A DNA stretch of 64,000 nt, from the NCBI GenBank assembly GCA_001915925.1, contig MNRL01000014.1, positions 1 through 64,000 on the forward strand, written 5' to 3'. The position numbers and the translations under genes are program-made. The notes below the pieces were generated by a model. The model ran no database searches. It worked only from the letters and a program-made list of their open reading frames with translations, and was not told where the DNA came from. Each line of letters begins with the position of its first letter. Position 1 is the first letter of the stretch. Shown here piece after piece: positions 25,544 through 34,423 of the stretch. Origin of the DNA: Clostridium sp. CAG:354_28_25. Its GTDB lineage: Bacteria > Bacillota > Clostridia > TANB77 > CAG-508.

Positions 25544-28000
25544 TTAAAATCCTATCCTTCTTGCTTCATTTTTTGCTGTTAATTTTTCTGCATTTATATC
25601 ATCTTCTGTTATAACCATTAAATTTTCATCATTGTCTATATTTTCCACATTTCTTGAATGCTCAATTAAAATATCTTGATATATTTGGTTTATATATCTT
25701 GCATTTCCAAAGTCCTCAACTTTTTTTGATGTCTCTATTATGCCTTCCACTTTCTTTAATGCTTCATCTGTAATTTTTAAATTATTTTTTTCAACTAATT
25801 GTTTAAAAATATCTATTAGTTCTTGGCTTGTATAATCATCAAATTTTATCGTATATCCTATTCTAGATTTTAAACCTGGATTAAATTTTATAAATTTCTC
25901 CATTTGTTTTTCATATCCCGCAAAAATAACTATTAAATTATCTTTTTGGTCCTCTAGAACTTTTAATATTGTCGTCATACAATCACTTGCAAAAGAAGCA
26001 TTAGAACCACTTTCAACAATTGAATATGCTTCATCTATAAATAATACTCCTCCAAAAGCAGACTTTAGTACATTATATGTTTTACCAGCTGTTTGCCCAA
26101 CATATTCCGCTATTAAGTCTTTTGCTGATACTTCTACAAGTTTATTTTTCTTAGTATATCCTAAATTATATAAGATATCACTAAAAAGTCTTGCAACAGT
26201 TGTTTTTCCCGTTCCTGGATTACCTGTAAATACCATATGAAGATTAAATTTGGAAATATCGATATTTGCTCGTTTATTAAATTTTAATAAACTTACTAGA
26301 TTATTAATCTGCTTTTTTATCTTACCTAGTCCTATCATTTCATTTAGTTCTGATAAGATTTGTGGTAAATCTCTTGTGTTGTACAAATTAGGAATATCCT
26401 CTAACTCTAAAACCTTATTTTTATTCTCATCGAAAGTACTGTTTTCATTTAATATTATCTTATTAAATAATACTTTAGCATATTCTGTATTTTTAAGCTC
26501 ACTACTTCCATAACTTAATTTTATATAATTGTATATCTTTTCTTTTATTTCTGGAGTCAATTGCTCTGTTAAACTTAATCTTTCTATAACTATATTATAA
26601 ACTTCATTTATATCCAATTCGTCAATGTTTAATTCTATATTAAATAAATCTTCTGATAAAATTGGATGTTTATCTAATATTCCTTTTATTACCTCTTTCT
26701 TTCCATATATCATCGTTACTATTCTAGAATTATTTTTTAATATTTTTTCTGCTAATAAATTTAATATTATATTTTGATCTTTGTCTGATGCATAAATTAT
26801 ATTTTGGAAATCCATAATTCGTATTATTCCATATTTGTATGTAGTTTTTCCATTGCTATAATCAACATACATCTGATTTATTAGATTTTTATCAGAAATA
26901 ATCTCATTCATTGAATATTCATAATATTTTGTACTATCCTTTAAATATACAAAATACCACATATATTCACCAATTAGCTCTGAAATGTTTGTAGCCATTT
27001 CCCTATCTTCTGTATACATTACAATATTAATAGGTACAAATGGTGTAGCTGTTGTATAATTATAGTTTAATACATAATTAAATAGCTTTTTTATCTTATT
27101 TTTTGTTTCTTTATTACAAGATAATTTTTCTAGCCTATTTAAATAGATTCTATTAAAATATTTTCCTCTATTAGTTATTTTATCTTTGTTTCTTCTTGCT
27201 AAATAATTTTCTAATTGCTTTATAACATCCACTTTTTTTACTTCAATTAAATATTCATAATATGCAGTTAAACTATATACATATTCGTAACTTTCATTTG
27301 AATTAATCTCTATATTTTTTTCGAAGTCTTCTATATTAACTACTAATTCATTATCATAATTGCCAGAATAATACTGATGTATTTTATTAATATAATATAT
27401 GCTATTTTCTAATTTAACTAAATTTAGAGCATTAAATTTTGCTATTTTCGTATCGTCATTATATTCTTTTAATTTAATAAATTTATTTTTTAATAAAATT
27501 TCAACAAACATTAATGTTACTGTATCTATATTGTCAAATTTAATATCAATAGAATTATATAAGACCTCTTCTGGTTCTTCGTTTAAAAACATATTTATTA
27601 ATTTTTTTGGATCTATCACAACTTTATCTCGTTTTTGAGCATTTAATATTTCATACAAAAAATTTCTTACTAAATATTTTATACAATATTGTAGTCCACA
27701 TTTTTGACATTTGATTTTCTTATCCCCAATTTTATCTATAAACACGTTCCTAGCGATATTTAAATTTATTCTATAATTACAATCCATTAAAAATTCTAAG
27801 TAATTATAATCTGATGGTATACAACTTTTTATAATAGCATATCTTATTTGATTATTATTAGCTTCAACTTCTGTTTGTTGGTACATTTCTACTAAATTAA
27901 ATTTTAAATACATTAAAATAATTTTTAATGTAGCTTTATCTAGATTTTTAAACACTTCGAATTCTTTGCTATTTACTAATTTTTCCATATATTCGTCCAT
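25544..28000 (-). CDS. Large AAA+ protein of CbxX/CfqX-SpoVK type with N-terminal zinc ribbon
   Basis: 818 residues. A cysteine cluster CQKCGLQYC near 98-106 may bind zinc. The central region (110-560) is novel, rich in Asn, Lys and Ile. The C-terminal AAA+ core has Walker A GNPGTGKTT near 594, Walker B GGVLFIDEAY near 648 and sensor-like GYEKQMEKFIKFNPGLKSR. Proteins of this type include rubisco activase (CbxX) and the sporulation protein SpoVK. The substrate here is unknown. It has a good ribosome site (AAGGAGTG) and is the first gene before the GIY-YIG and flavin genes. Confidence 0.85.
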   Translation of the reverse strand: MDEYMEKLVNSKEFEVFKNLDKATLKIILMYLKFNLVEMYQQTEVEANNNQIRYAIIKSCIPSDYNYLEFLMDCNYRINLNIARNVFIDKIGDKKIKCQKCGLQYCIKYLVRNFLYEILNAQKRDKVVIDPKKLINMFLNEEPEEVLYNSIDIKFDNIDTVTLMFVEILLKNKFIKLKEYNDDTKIAKFNALNLVKLENSIYYINKIHQYYSGNYDNELVVNIEDFEKNIEINSNESYEYVYSLTAYYEYLIEVKKVDVIKQLENYLARRNKDKITNRGKYFNRIYLNRLEKLSCNKETKNKIKKLFNYVLNYNYTTATPFVPINIVMYTEDREMATNISELIGEYMWYFVYLKDSTKYYEYSMNEIISDKNLINQMYVDYSNGKTTYKYGIIRIMDFQNIIYASDKDQNIILNLLAEKILKNNSRIVTMIYGKKEVIKGILDKHPILSEDLFNIELNIDELDINEVYNIVIERLSLTEQLTPEIKEKIYNYIKLSYGSSELKNTEYAKVLFNKIILNENSTFDENKNKVLELEDIPNLYNTRDLPQILSELNEMIGLGKIKKQINNLVSLLKFNKRANIDISKFNLHMVFTGNPGTGKTTVARLFSDILYNLGYTKKNKLVEVSAKDLIAEYVGQTAGKTYNVLKSAFGGVLFIDEAYSIVESGSNASFASDCMTTILKVLEDQKDNLIVIFAGYEKQMEKFIKFNPGLKSRIGYTIKFDDYTSQELIDIFKQLVEKNNLKITDEALKKVEGIIETSKKVEDFGNARYINQIYQDILIEHSRNVENIDNDENLMVITEDDINAEKLTAKNEARRIGF

Positions 28001-28160
28001 ATTACCACTCCTTAGTTTAAAGATATATTTAAGATTTTATATTGTCAATATTTTTTTAATTTTTTTTAGTTTTGTATGGACTTTTTTTATGTTTTTGTGT
28101 ATGATTATAACATATAAAATAGATAATATAAACAAGGGACATTTTAGGAGGGTTAAACAT

Positions 28161-28448
28161 ATGATAAAAAAATTTTTATTACTAATGCCAATAATAATTT
28201 TAAGTTTATTTTTTGTAAATATTGCACCTGCTTTCGCAGCAGATGATATAGACATGAACCTTACATCAAACGAAACATCTAACACTATGGCTACAGCTTC
28301 AACTTACCAACCAACTACATCAGCAACATATTCTACTACATCTTCTAGTGGATTAGATATTTCTAATATTTTAAATATTTTATTAATTGTAATCGGAATT
28401 TTACTTATATTATTAAGTATTGCTATATTAATTAGATTAAAACATTAA
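28161..28448 (+). CDS. Small exported membrane protein (95 aa)
   Basis: The start ATG at 28161 has the ribosome site TAGGAGGG; a longer upstream frame exists but has no such site. Residues 1-29 are a signal peptide ending AFA-AD. Residues 30-65 are Ser/Thr-rich and of low complexity. Residues 68-92 are a membrane segment (SNILNILLIVIGILLILLSI) with a short basic tail. The predicted mature form would be a small surface protein held by its C-terminal helix. No family is recognised. Confidence 0.75.
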   Translation: MIKKFLLLMPIIILSLFFVNIAPAFAADDIDMNLTSNETSNTMATASTYQPTTSATYSTTSSSGLDISNILNILLIVIGILLILLSIAILIRLKH

Positions 28449-28455
28449 ATTTATT

Positions 28456-28489
28456 ACCAATCTTTAGATAGATTGGTTTATTTTTTTTG
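28456..28489 (+). terminator. Terminator after the small exported protein
   Basis: ACCAATCT (28456-28463) pairs with AGATTGGT (28470-28477) and TTTATTTTTTTT follows. Confidence 0.85.
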
Positions 28490-28589
28490 CATATTTTTAA
28501 TTAAATTTCTAAAAATAATATTGAGGTATTTTTATTATTTGTAAATTTATTTGCAGATAATATCCTCAAACTTAAGCAGGAGGTAAATT

Positions 28590-29024
28590 ATGGCTAACAT
28601 AGCTAAAAAGATTTCTTTTATTATATTTTCTGCTGTAATTGTATTTTTTATAACAGGTAATTCTTTTGCTAATAATGATATGCTTCATAAAGCTGCAGAA
28701 TCTACCAAAAATGGTGTTGGACATACAGAAAATGTTATGCAAGATGCATCAAATGCTGTTCAAAATACTGCTAACTCAATAAAAGATATGTCTAGTAATG
28801 TTGTTACTAAAACTGAAGAACAAGCAAAGGACTTTACAAATGGTGTAGGCGAAGCTACTACAGATATGAAAGATGGTGTATATAATGCTACTAGAACTGC
28901 AACCACAGCTGCAACATCAGCTTTTTCTAATGGTACAGTTTGGTCGTGGATAATAGTAGTAGCTGTTGTATTAGGAATTGCATTTCTTATATGGTATTTA
29001 GTTAAAAGAAATCATAATGAATAA
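28590..29024 (+). CDS. Exported apolipoprotein-like protein with C-terminal membrane anchor
   Basis: 144 residues. A signal peptide (1-28, ending SFA-NN) is followed by repeated amphipathic helices (ESTKNGVGHTENVMQDASNA; SIKDMSSNVVTKTEEQAKDF), then one membrane helix (WSWIIVVAVVLGIAFLIWYL) and a basic tail. The layout matches the preceding 95-residue gene: signal, spacer, terminal anchor. The helical repeats resemble YtxH-like stress proteins, but the signal peptide differs. The function is unknown. Ribosome site CAGGAGGT. Confidence 0.75.
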   Translation: MANIAKKISFIIFSAVIVFFITGNSFANNDMLHKAAESTKNGVGHTENVMQDASNAVQNTANSIKDMSSNVVTKTEEQAKDFTNGVGEATTDMKDGVYNATRTATTAATSAFSNGTVWSWIIVVAVVLGIAFLIWYLVKRNHNE

Positions 29025-29040
29025 TTTTCACATTAATCTA

Positions 29041-29078
29041 TAAGCTGCTACTCTTTTGTGGCAGCTTAATCTTTTACT
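29041..29078 (+). terminator. Terminator after the apolipoprotein-like gene
   Basis: TAAGCTGC (29041-29048) pairs with GCAGCTTA (29061-29068), followed by ATCTTTTACTTTT. Confidence 0.8.
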
Positions 29079-29137
29079 TTTCATATATTCATGCTATAAT
29101 ACAGTTATTAATTAACAAATTAAGCGAGGTAAGATTT

Positions 29138-29593
29138 ATGAATACAAAATTAATTGCTAAGAACCCTACAGCTAAGCATAATTATGAAATTTTAGATACT
29201 TACGAAACTGGCATTGTTCTTTCAGGTACAGAAATTAAATCTATAAGATTAGGCAAAGTAAATTTAAAAGATAGCTATGCTAGCATTTCTAATGGCGAAT
29301 GTTATGTATATAATTTGCATATTAGTCCTTACGAGCATGGAAATATATATAATAAAGACCCTTTAAGACCAAAAAAACTATTATTACATAAAAAAGAAAT
29401 TCTTAAATTATATGGATTATTAAAACAAAAAGGATATGCGTTAATACCGTTAAATATTTATTTTAAAGGTAGTTTTGTAAAATTAGAACTAGGTTTAGGT
29501 AAGGGTAAAAAATTATATGATAAAAGAGAAGATTTAAAAAAGAAAGATGCTAATAAACAAATCATGAAAAATTTACGTGAAAAAAATTTATAA
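29138..29593 (+). CDS. smpB: SsrA-binding protein SmpB
   Basis: 151 residues. It binds tmRNA and brings it to stalled ribosomes for trans-translation. The family signatures are NYEILDTYETGIVLSGTEIK at the start, YAS-ISNGECYVYNLHISPY in the middle and a C-terminal basic tail (KREDLKKKDANKQIMKNLRE). Length is normal. A TATAAT box lies at 29095-29100 with weak -35 support. The tmRNA gene is not in the window. A terminator follows. Confidence 0.97.
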   Translation: MNTKLIAKNPTAKHNYEILDTYETGIVLSGTEIKSIRLGKVNLKDSYASISNGECYVYNLHISPYEHGNIYNKDPLRPKKLLLHKKEILKLYGLLKQKGYALIPLNIYFKGSFVKLELGLGKGKKLYDKREDLKKKDANKQIMKNLREKNL

Positions 29594-29597
29594 TATT

Positions 29598-29632
29598 AAA
29601 AAGACATTACCTAATGGCAATGTCTTTTATAA
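29598..29632 (+). terminator. Terminator between smpB and the DUF1540 gene
   Basis: AAAAGACATT and AATGTCTTTT pair around ACCTAATGGC. T-rich sequence follows on both sides, so it could serve the convergent DUF1540 gene as well. Confidence 0.8.
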
Positions 29633-29648
29633 TTATTTTCACTAACCT

Positions 29649-29813
29649 CTATTTATTGTTTTTATAACTTACACACATTGTTTCCTTTTCATCACCTGTA
29701 TTTACATTTGTATTTGGCATAATATTTATAGCTTTTAATTTACATTCCTGAACTGTTATATCATTATATTTACAACTTCCAACTGAGCAATGAATTTTTT
29801 GATTACTTTCCAT
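29649..29813 (-). CDS. DUF1540 family small cysteine protein (54 aa)
   Basis: A short gene. The peptide begins MESNQKIHCSVGSCKYNDIT and ends CVSYKNNK, with four cysteines at 9, 14, 24 and 47. C-x4-C, C-x9-C spacing and the KYN phrase match DUF1540, a family of small metal- or disulfide-holding proteins common in Clostridia. The ribosome site AAGGAGGT lies directly upstream. It is convergent with smpB. The role is unknown. Confidence 0.75.
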   Translation of the reverse strand: MESNQKIHCSVGSCKYNDITVQECKLKAINIMPNTNVNTGDEKETMCVSYKNNK

Positions 29814-29941
29814 TTTACATACCTCCTTGTTTTTATTATTTACGTTTAAATTCTTTTTATTCTTTTCTATTTTTATCCTTGTAACTTCTGCAGAATTTTT
29901 TCATATATTATAATAAAAAATTTTTAAAGGAGTTTAATTTT

Positions 29942-30616
29942 ATGGATTATGAAATAATGATGAATAATAACTTAAAAATTGGTATGGAAGCTCCAGATTT
30001 TGACGCTGTTTCTACGATGGGAGACATCTCTCTTTCTAGCTATAAAGGTAAATGGATTGTATTCTTTTCACACCCAAACGATTTTTCACCTATCTGCACA
30101 ACCGAGATAATTGGTCTTGCCAAAGCAGATACATACTTTAAAAAAATAAATACAGAACTTATTGGTATTAGTGTTGATAGTTTAAACTCTCATCTTGCTT
30201 GGTTATATGATATTTATCTAAAAACCGGTCTTATTGTAAATTTCCCTATTATTGCAGACCAAAACGGAGTTATCGCCAGAAAGTATGGAATGATTTCTAA
30301 CGATGTAAGCTCTACAGAAACTGTTAGAAATATATTTATTATCGATGATAAGGGAATTATAAGAAGTATCTTTGTTTATCCAATGAATATAGGCAGATAC
30401 ATTCCAGAAATATTAAGAACTGTAACTGCACTACAATATTCCGACCAAAATAATTGTATGACACCAGCTAATTGGTCCCCAGGAAATCCTATGATTGTTC
30501 CTCCTCCAAAGACGTTTAATGCTTTACGTGAAAGAAATGAAAGTATTAATAAAAATAGAAATGGTATGTCGTGGTATTTAAGTTTTAAAAATTTAGAAAC
30601 AAAAAAATTAGAATAG
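29942..30616 (+). CDS. Peroxiredoxin, Prx6/1-Cys-like
   Basis: 224 residues. The thioredoxin fold begins IGMEAPDFDA, with the peroxidatic cysteine at residue 52 in HPNDFSPICTTE. The usual threonine of the PxxxTxxC site is serine here. A resolving-type cysteine occurs near 179 (NNCMTPANW), as in some archaeal-like Prx6 enzymes. It reduces peroxides, fitting an anaerobe facing oxygen. It stands alone, with ribosome site AAGGAG. The stop codon TAG is the first part of a dispersed repeat. Confidence 0.92.
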   Translation: MDYEIMMNNNLKIGMEAPDFDAVSTMGDISLSSYKGKWIVFFSHPNDFSPICTTEIIGLAKADTYFKKINTELIGISVDSLNSHLAWLYDIYLKTGLIVNFPIIADQNGVIARKYGMISNDVSSTETVRNIFIIDDKGIIRSIFVYPMNIGRYIPEILRTVTALQYSDQNNCMTPANWSPGNPMIVPPPKTFNALRERNESINKNRNGMSWYLSFKNLETKKLE

Positions 30617-30670
30617 GGATTTTGGCACAGGGATTTCAGGGATTTGGGGACGTTCCTCTTTTCCCTATTT
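30614..30670 (+). repeat. GGGACGTTCC repeat at the stop codon of the peroxiredoxin gene
   Basis: Runs TAGGGATTTTGGCACAGGG, then TTTCAGGGATTTGGGG, then ACGTTCCTCTTTTCCCTATTTT. The terminal AATAGGGA and TCCCTATT can pair as a hairpin with a T-run, so it may also act as a terminator. Confidence 0.75.
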
Positions 30671-30689
30671 TAAATGAAAAATCAATATA

Positions 30690-30730
30690 TAAAATTTAAA
30701 ATGTCCAACTGTATTCTTTACTGTTGGACA
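30690..30730 (-). terminator. Terminator after the AAA ATPase gene
   Basis: TGTCCAAC (30702-30709) pairs with GTTGGACA (30723-30730). TTTTAAATTTT follows on the minus strand. Confidence 0.75.
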
Positions 30731-30734
30731 AAAT

Positions 30735-31565
30735 CTATCTATTCTCAAAATAACTTTTATTTCCTTTAAAAAAGTTATAATAAATCTGCATATTTTCTAG
30801 TTCGTACCATTTCTCTTCTGCAACAGGTGTTTTATCTAAATTATATATCTTAGCATTTTGAATTGCTAAAAAAAATGGAGAATGTGTTGCTATTATAAAT
30901 TGACATTTAAAGAATCTAGTCAATTCATTTATCAGCTGTACTAGTTCTAACTGAAATTTAGGTGATAGACTATTTTCTGGCTCATCTAGTAAATATAAAC
31001 TATTTTCTTGCAACTCTTTATCAAAAAAATCTAACGCTGTTTGTCCATTAGAAAATTCCCTTGAATTTTCTTCAATTCTACTTTTTATAAATTTACTTTG
31101 CGTTTTTTTCCTAGTTTCAACTGAAAGACTTAAATCTTCTAACGATTCATAATTAATAGGATTATATTTATATTGAAGATATTGCTTTTTTAAGTTCTCT
31201 CTTGCACTATTCTTTTTTTGATTGTCTTTTCGTTTAAACAATATATTTTGAAATATATCTTCACTACAAATCATTTTACTTCCTATTGGAATATTATTTT
31301 CAACATAATATTTACACTCATTCATATAGATATCAAAGTATTCTGTTTTAACTAAATTATTTCTTCTTTCAATTACTTTTTTATCTTTATTTATAGTTTC
31401 AGTGATAACATTTAATAAAGTGGATTTTCCTGAGCCGTTATCTCCATAAAAAATTGTAATTGTATCAAACTTAATATCGTAAAACTTTTTTTCTAAAAAT
31501 AAGTGAAACGGATATCCACTATAATCTTCTTTTTCTGGTAATTCAAATTCTTTTAAATAAATCAA
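30735..31565 (-). CDS. ABC/SMC-like AAA ATPase
   Basis: 276 residues. Walker A is GDNGSGKST near 42-50, the signature-like NGQTAL lies near 173, Walker B is YLLDEPENSLS near 193, and the switch is IATHSPFF. The arrangement matches the single-domain AAA_21/RecF-like ATPases found both as lone proteins and with nuclease or toxin partners. No partner is adjacent. TTG start with AGGAGG ten bases upstream. The role is unknown. Confidence 0.8.
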   Translation of the reverse strand: MIYLKEFELPEKEDYSGYPFHLFLEKKFYDIKFDTITIFYGDNGSGKSTLLNVITETINKDKKVIERRNNLVKTEYFDIYMNECKYYVENNIPIGSKMICSEDIFQNILFKRKDNQKKNSARENLKKQYLQYKYNPINYESLEDLSLSVETRKKTQSKFIKSRIEENSREFSNGQTALDFFDKELQENSLYLLDEPENSLSPKFQLELVQLINELTRFFKCQFIIATHSPFFLAIQNAKIYNLDKTPVAEEKWYELENMQIYYNFFKGNKSYFENR

Positions 31566-31612
31566 TTTTTATATTCCTCCTGTTTCAAATTATATAATCT
31601 AAATTTACTTAA

Positions 31613-31924
31613 TTATATTAAAATACTTACAATATCACAAATATTTATATTGTATTCTTTATTAATTTGAATTTTCTTTTTAATATAATCAATATTTGTT
31701 ACTCTTCCTTTAATTTCGCTATATTTTCCATTTTTATAAAATGTTATTTTAACAAAACTTCCATTGTCAATTTGATTAAATTTATTGTTTAATTCATTTA
31801 AAGTATCTTCTGATAAATCTTTTTTCTCTTCGTACTCTATCTCTTTTTCCCTTAATGCTTCTTGCAATCCTTTCAATGCATCAAATGGAAGAAATTGTTT
31901 TGCTCTTGCTACTCTATTCGCCAC
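31613..31924 (-). CDS. YolD-like protein
   Basis: 103 residues; GTG start with ribosome site AGGAGGT. Belongs by context and sequence (RAKQFLPFDALKGLQEALRE; GSFVKITFYKNGKYSEIKGRV) to the YolD family, whose members accompany Y-family polymerase genes in Bacillota plasmids and chromosomes. It overlaps the polymerase stop by 11 bases. The biochemical role is not settled. Confidence 0.8.
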   Translation of the reverse strand: MANRVARAKQFLPFDALKGLQEALREKEIEYEEKKDLSEDTLNELNNKFNQIDNGSFVKITFYKNGKYSEIKGRVTNIDYIKKKIQINKEYNINICDIVSILI

Positions 31925-33173
31925 TATTATGACCTCCTATTAATTTATTCCTCATAATTGTCGTTGCCCCCTCTTCTAAGTCCATTCCTCTTATTATCGC
32001 ATTTTTTCCCATTTTATTTTTTATACTGCACATTGCAAGTTCTAATTTTCTCTCCTCATCAATTCTTTCTTGGTCTATAAATAAACTTAATTGTACACTT
32101 TCTGCTTCAATTACATTTGCAAAATTTACACCTATTCTTCTAATTGGAATATCTGTATCTGTAGTTTTATCATATATTTCTAAAAACGCTTTTAAGAGCT
32201 CTGAATATATATTTGTATAATTAGTTAATTTTCTAGTCCCTCCTGTCGCTTTTATAGTATTTTTTGAATAGCCTATATAAAGCCCCACAGTATCAGTTAC
32301 TAAATTACTTTCAATAAGTCTTAAACTCCCTACTTCTACCATTTCTTTTAATACTAGTCTTGCTTTTATAAACGAATAATCTTCAAATAAAACTTGACTA
32401 TTAGTTATAGAATTTGTTTTAGGTTTATATGCTTTTATATCTGCAATAGTACAGCTTTCTTTTCCCCAAGAATGGTCTATTAAATACTCTGCATTTACTC
32501 CAAATTCTTTATATAACCTTTTCTGAGTAGTATGAGCAATATCATACATATCAAATATCCTCATTTTATTTAATCTTCTTTCTATTCCTCTTCCTATTTG
32601 CCAAAAATCAGAAAGTGGTTTATGATGCCATAATTCTTTTTTATATTTTTCTTCATCTAAATATCCTATGTTGTTTGGATTGTGTTTTGCTGTAATATCA
32701 AGCGCAATTTTGGCTAGATACATATTGGTTCCAATACCGGCTGTAGCTGTTATCCCATAAGTCTTAAATATATCTTTTATTATTTTTTTAGCAAGGTCTA
32801 TTGGGTTTAATTTGTACAATTTTAAATATTGGGTAACATCCATAAACGCTTCGTCTATTGAATACACATGTATATCTTCTTTTGAAAAATATTTTAAGTA
32901 AATAGCATATATATTTGCTGAATATTCTATATATTTCTTCATTCTTGGAGTGGCTACTATATATTTTATTGTTGGGGGAATTTCAAAAATTCTACACCTA
33001 TTTTTTACTCCTAACATTTTCATTTTTGGAGATATTGCTAAACAAATTGTTCCTTTCCCTCTTTCAGGAGCTGCTACTACCAAATTTGTATTAAATGGGT
33101 CTAATCCTCTTTCCACACACTCAACAGAAGCATAAAAAGTTTTTAAATCTATACATAAGTAATATTTCTGCAT
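31914..33173 (-). CDS. Y-family DNA polymerase (UvrX/DinB group)
   Basis: About 419 residues from MQKYYLCIDLKTFYASVECV; this ATG has a GGAGTG site, whereas the longer GTG start at 33197 would be nearly leaderless. The palm has the catalytic DLKTFYASVE and YSIDEAFMDV, and the helix-hairpin-helix region includes TAGIGTNMYLAKIA. Family members copy damaged DNA with low fidelity and are often SOS-induced. A near-consensus promoter lies directly before it; no LexA box was seen. It is paired with YolD downstream. Confidence 0.92.
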   Translation of the reverse strand: MQKYYLCIDLKTFYASVECVERGLDPFNTNLVVAAPERGKGTICLAISPKMKMLGVKNRCRIFEIPPTIKYIVATPRMKKYIEYSANIYAIYLKYFSKEDIHVYSIDEAFMDVTQYLKLYKLNPIDLAKKIIKDIFKTYGITATAGIGTNMYLAKIALDITAKHNPNNIGYLDEEKYKKELWHHKPLSDFWQIGRGIERRLNKMRIFDMYDIAHTTQKRLYKEFGVNAEYLIDHSWGKESCTIADIKAYKPKTNSITNSQVLFEDYSFIKARLVLKEMVEVGSLRLIESNLVTDTVGLYIGYSKNTIKATGGTRKLTNYTNIYSELLKAFLEIYDKTTDTDIPIRRIGVNFANVIEAESVQLSLFIDQERIDEERKLELAMCSIKNKMGKNAIIRGMDLEEGATTIMRNKLIGGHNSGE

Positions 33174-33205
33174 AATTTTCACACTCCAACTTATCACTAT
33201 AAACT

Positions 33206-33234
33206 TATTATAGCATCATTCGATTTTATTGTAA
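33206..33234 (-). promoter_or_regulatory. Promoter of the Y-family polymerase operon
   Basis: TTTACA (33229-33234), 17 bases, TATAAT (33206-33211) on the minus strand. No clear LexA-type dyad overlaps it, so constitutive or unknown control is possible. Confidence 0.7.
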
Positions 33235-33300
33235 ACATTTGTTTGTATTTTGTGGCTAAGAAAAATTTACCATTTTTGTTATAATTTGGTAAATTTTTAT

Positions 33301-33418
33301 GGATTATAGAACGTTCCTTATTTTCCCTACTTGATAGGGAAAACAAAAGCAGTAGCATACAGCTACTGCTTTTGAAATCTCCTTTATGGGGATTTAAGGA
33401 ACGTCCCCCAAATCCCTA
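33301..33418. repeat. Two opposed GGGACGTTCC repeat copies around the aldolase terminator
   Basis: One copy (plus-oriented) is GGATTATAGAACGTTCC then TTATTTTCCCTA at 33301-33329. The other (minus-oriented) is at 33388-33418: TAGGGATTTGGGGGACGTTCC then TTAAATCCCC, whose TAG is the aldolase stop codon. A terminator lies between them. Confidence 0.7.
33336..33373 (-). terminator. Terminator after the aldolase gene
   Basis: AAAAGCAGTAGC (33345-33356) pairs with GCTACTGCTTTT (33362-33373), followed on the minus strand by GTTTTCCC. Confidence 0.75.
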
Positions 33419-34345
33419 TGCTTTATTGCTTGATCCAAATACTTCTCTTATTTTATGAGCAACTGTTTCTTCTATTAAATCTCTTCCTTTACCCATATAT
33501 TTTCTTGGGTCAAATACACTTGGATTTTCTACAAATGTTTCTCTTATTCCAGCTGTCATAGCTAATCTTAAGTCTGTATCTACATTTATTTTAGATACTC
33601 CAGATACACTTGCTTCATGTAATATTTCGTCTGGAACTCCTTTTGCTCCTGGTAAATCTGCTCCATATTTATTGCAGATTTCTACTAATTCTGGGATAAC
33701 TGTTGAAGCACCATGTAATACTATTGGTGTGTTTGGTATTTTTTCTTTAATTTTTGCTAAAATATCAAATCTTAATTTTGCTTCACCTTTAAATTTATAT
33801 GCTCCATGGCTTGTTCCAATTGCTATTGCTAAAGAATCACATCCTGTTCTTTCTACAAATTCTTTTGCTTCGTCTGGATTTGTATACATAGCATCTTCTG
33901 CAGAAACATTAACATCATCTTCTATTCCTGCAAGTTTTCCAAGTTCAGCTTCTACTACTACACCATGTGCATGAGCATAATCTACAACTTCTTTTGTTAA
34001 TTTTATATTTGTTTCGAAATCATATTTTGAACCATCAAACATAACTGATGTATATCCATTATCTACACACATTTTACATGTTTCGAAATCTGGACCATGG
34101 TCTAAATGTAAAGCTACTGGAATATCATGTTCTTCTAAACCTGCTTCTATCATTTTCTTTAAATATGGCACTCTTGCATATTTTATAGCACTTGCTGAAG
34201 TTTGTAAAATAACTGGTGAATTTTCTTTAGCTGCTGCATCCATTATCGCTTGTACAAACTCCATATTATTAATATTAAATGCACCTATTGCAAATTTCTC
34301 CTTCATAGATTTTTCAAACATATCCTTTGTTGTTACAAATGGCAT
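33416..34345 (-). CDS. fba: Class II fructose-1,6-bisphosphate aldolase
   Basis: 309 residues. Zinc and substrate motifs are ALHLDHGPDFE (near 80), MFDGSKYDFETN (near 100), EAELGKLAG, AIGTSHGAYKF and VLHGAST. It splits fructose-1,6-bisphosphate into two trioses in glycolysis. The ribosome site AAGGAAGG lies before the ATG. It is a single-gene unit with its own terminator, and the stop codon is within a dispersed repeat. Confidence 0.95.
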   Translation of the reverse strand: MPFVTTKDMFEKSMKEKFAIGAFNINNMEFVQAIMDAAAKENSPVILQTSASAIKYARVPYLKKMIEAGLEEHDIPVALHLDHGPDFETCKMCVDNGYTSVMFDGSKYDFETNIKLTKEVVDYAHAHGVVVEAELGKLAGIEDDVNVSAEDAMYTNPDEAKEFVERTGCDSLAIAIGTSHGAYKFKGEAKLRFDILAKIKEKIPNTPIVLHGASTVIPELVEICNKYGADLPGAKGVPDEILHEASVSGVSKINVDTDLRLAMTAGIRETFVENPSVFDPRKYMGKGRDLIEETVAHKIREVFGSSNKA

Positions 34346-34423
34346 AAAAAATCACCTTCCTTAAATTCATTCTCCCCATTATTCTATTGCTTATTCCTTT
34401 GAATGTCAATTAAAATTACCTAA

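Noticed and set aside
27966..28160. N-terminal extension of the small exported protein frame, with many hydrophobic residues
   Set aside because: The only good ribosome site (TAGGAGGG) lies before the ATG at 28161, and that start gives a proper signal peptide.
29598..29650. tmRNA gene after smpB
   Set aside because: Only a short terminator lies there; no tRNA-Ala-like ends or tag reading frame are present.
33301..33329. Possible LexA site near the Y-family polymerase (GAACGTTC)
   Set aside because: The GAACGTTC belongs to the dispersed GGGACGTTCC repeat, which occurs at unrelated genes, so it is not evidence of SOS control.
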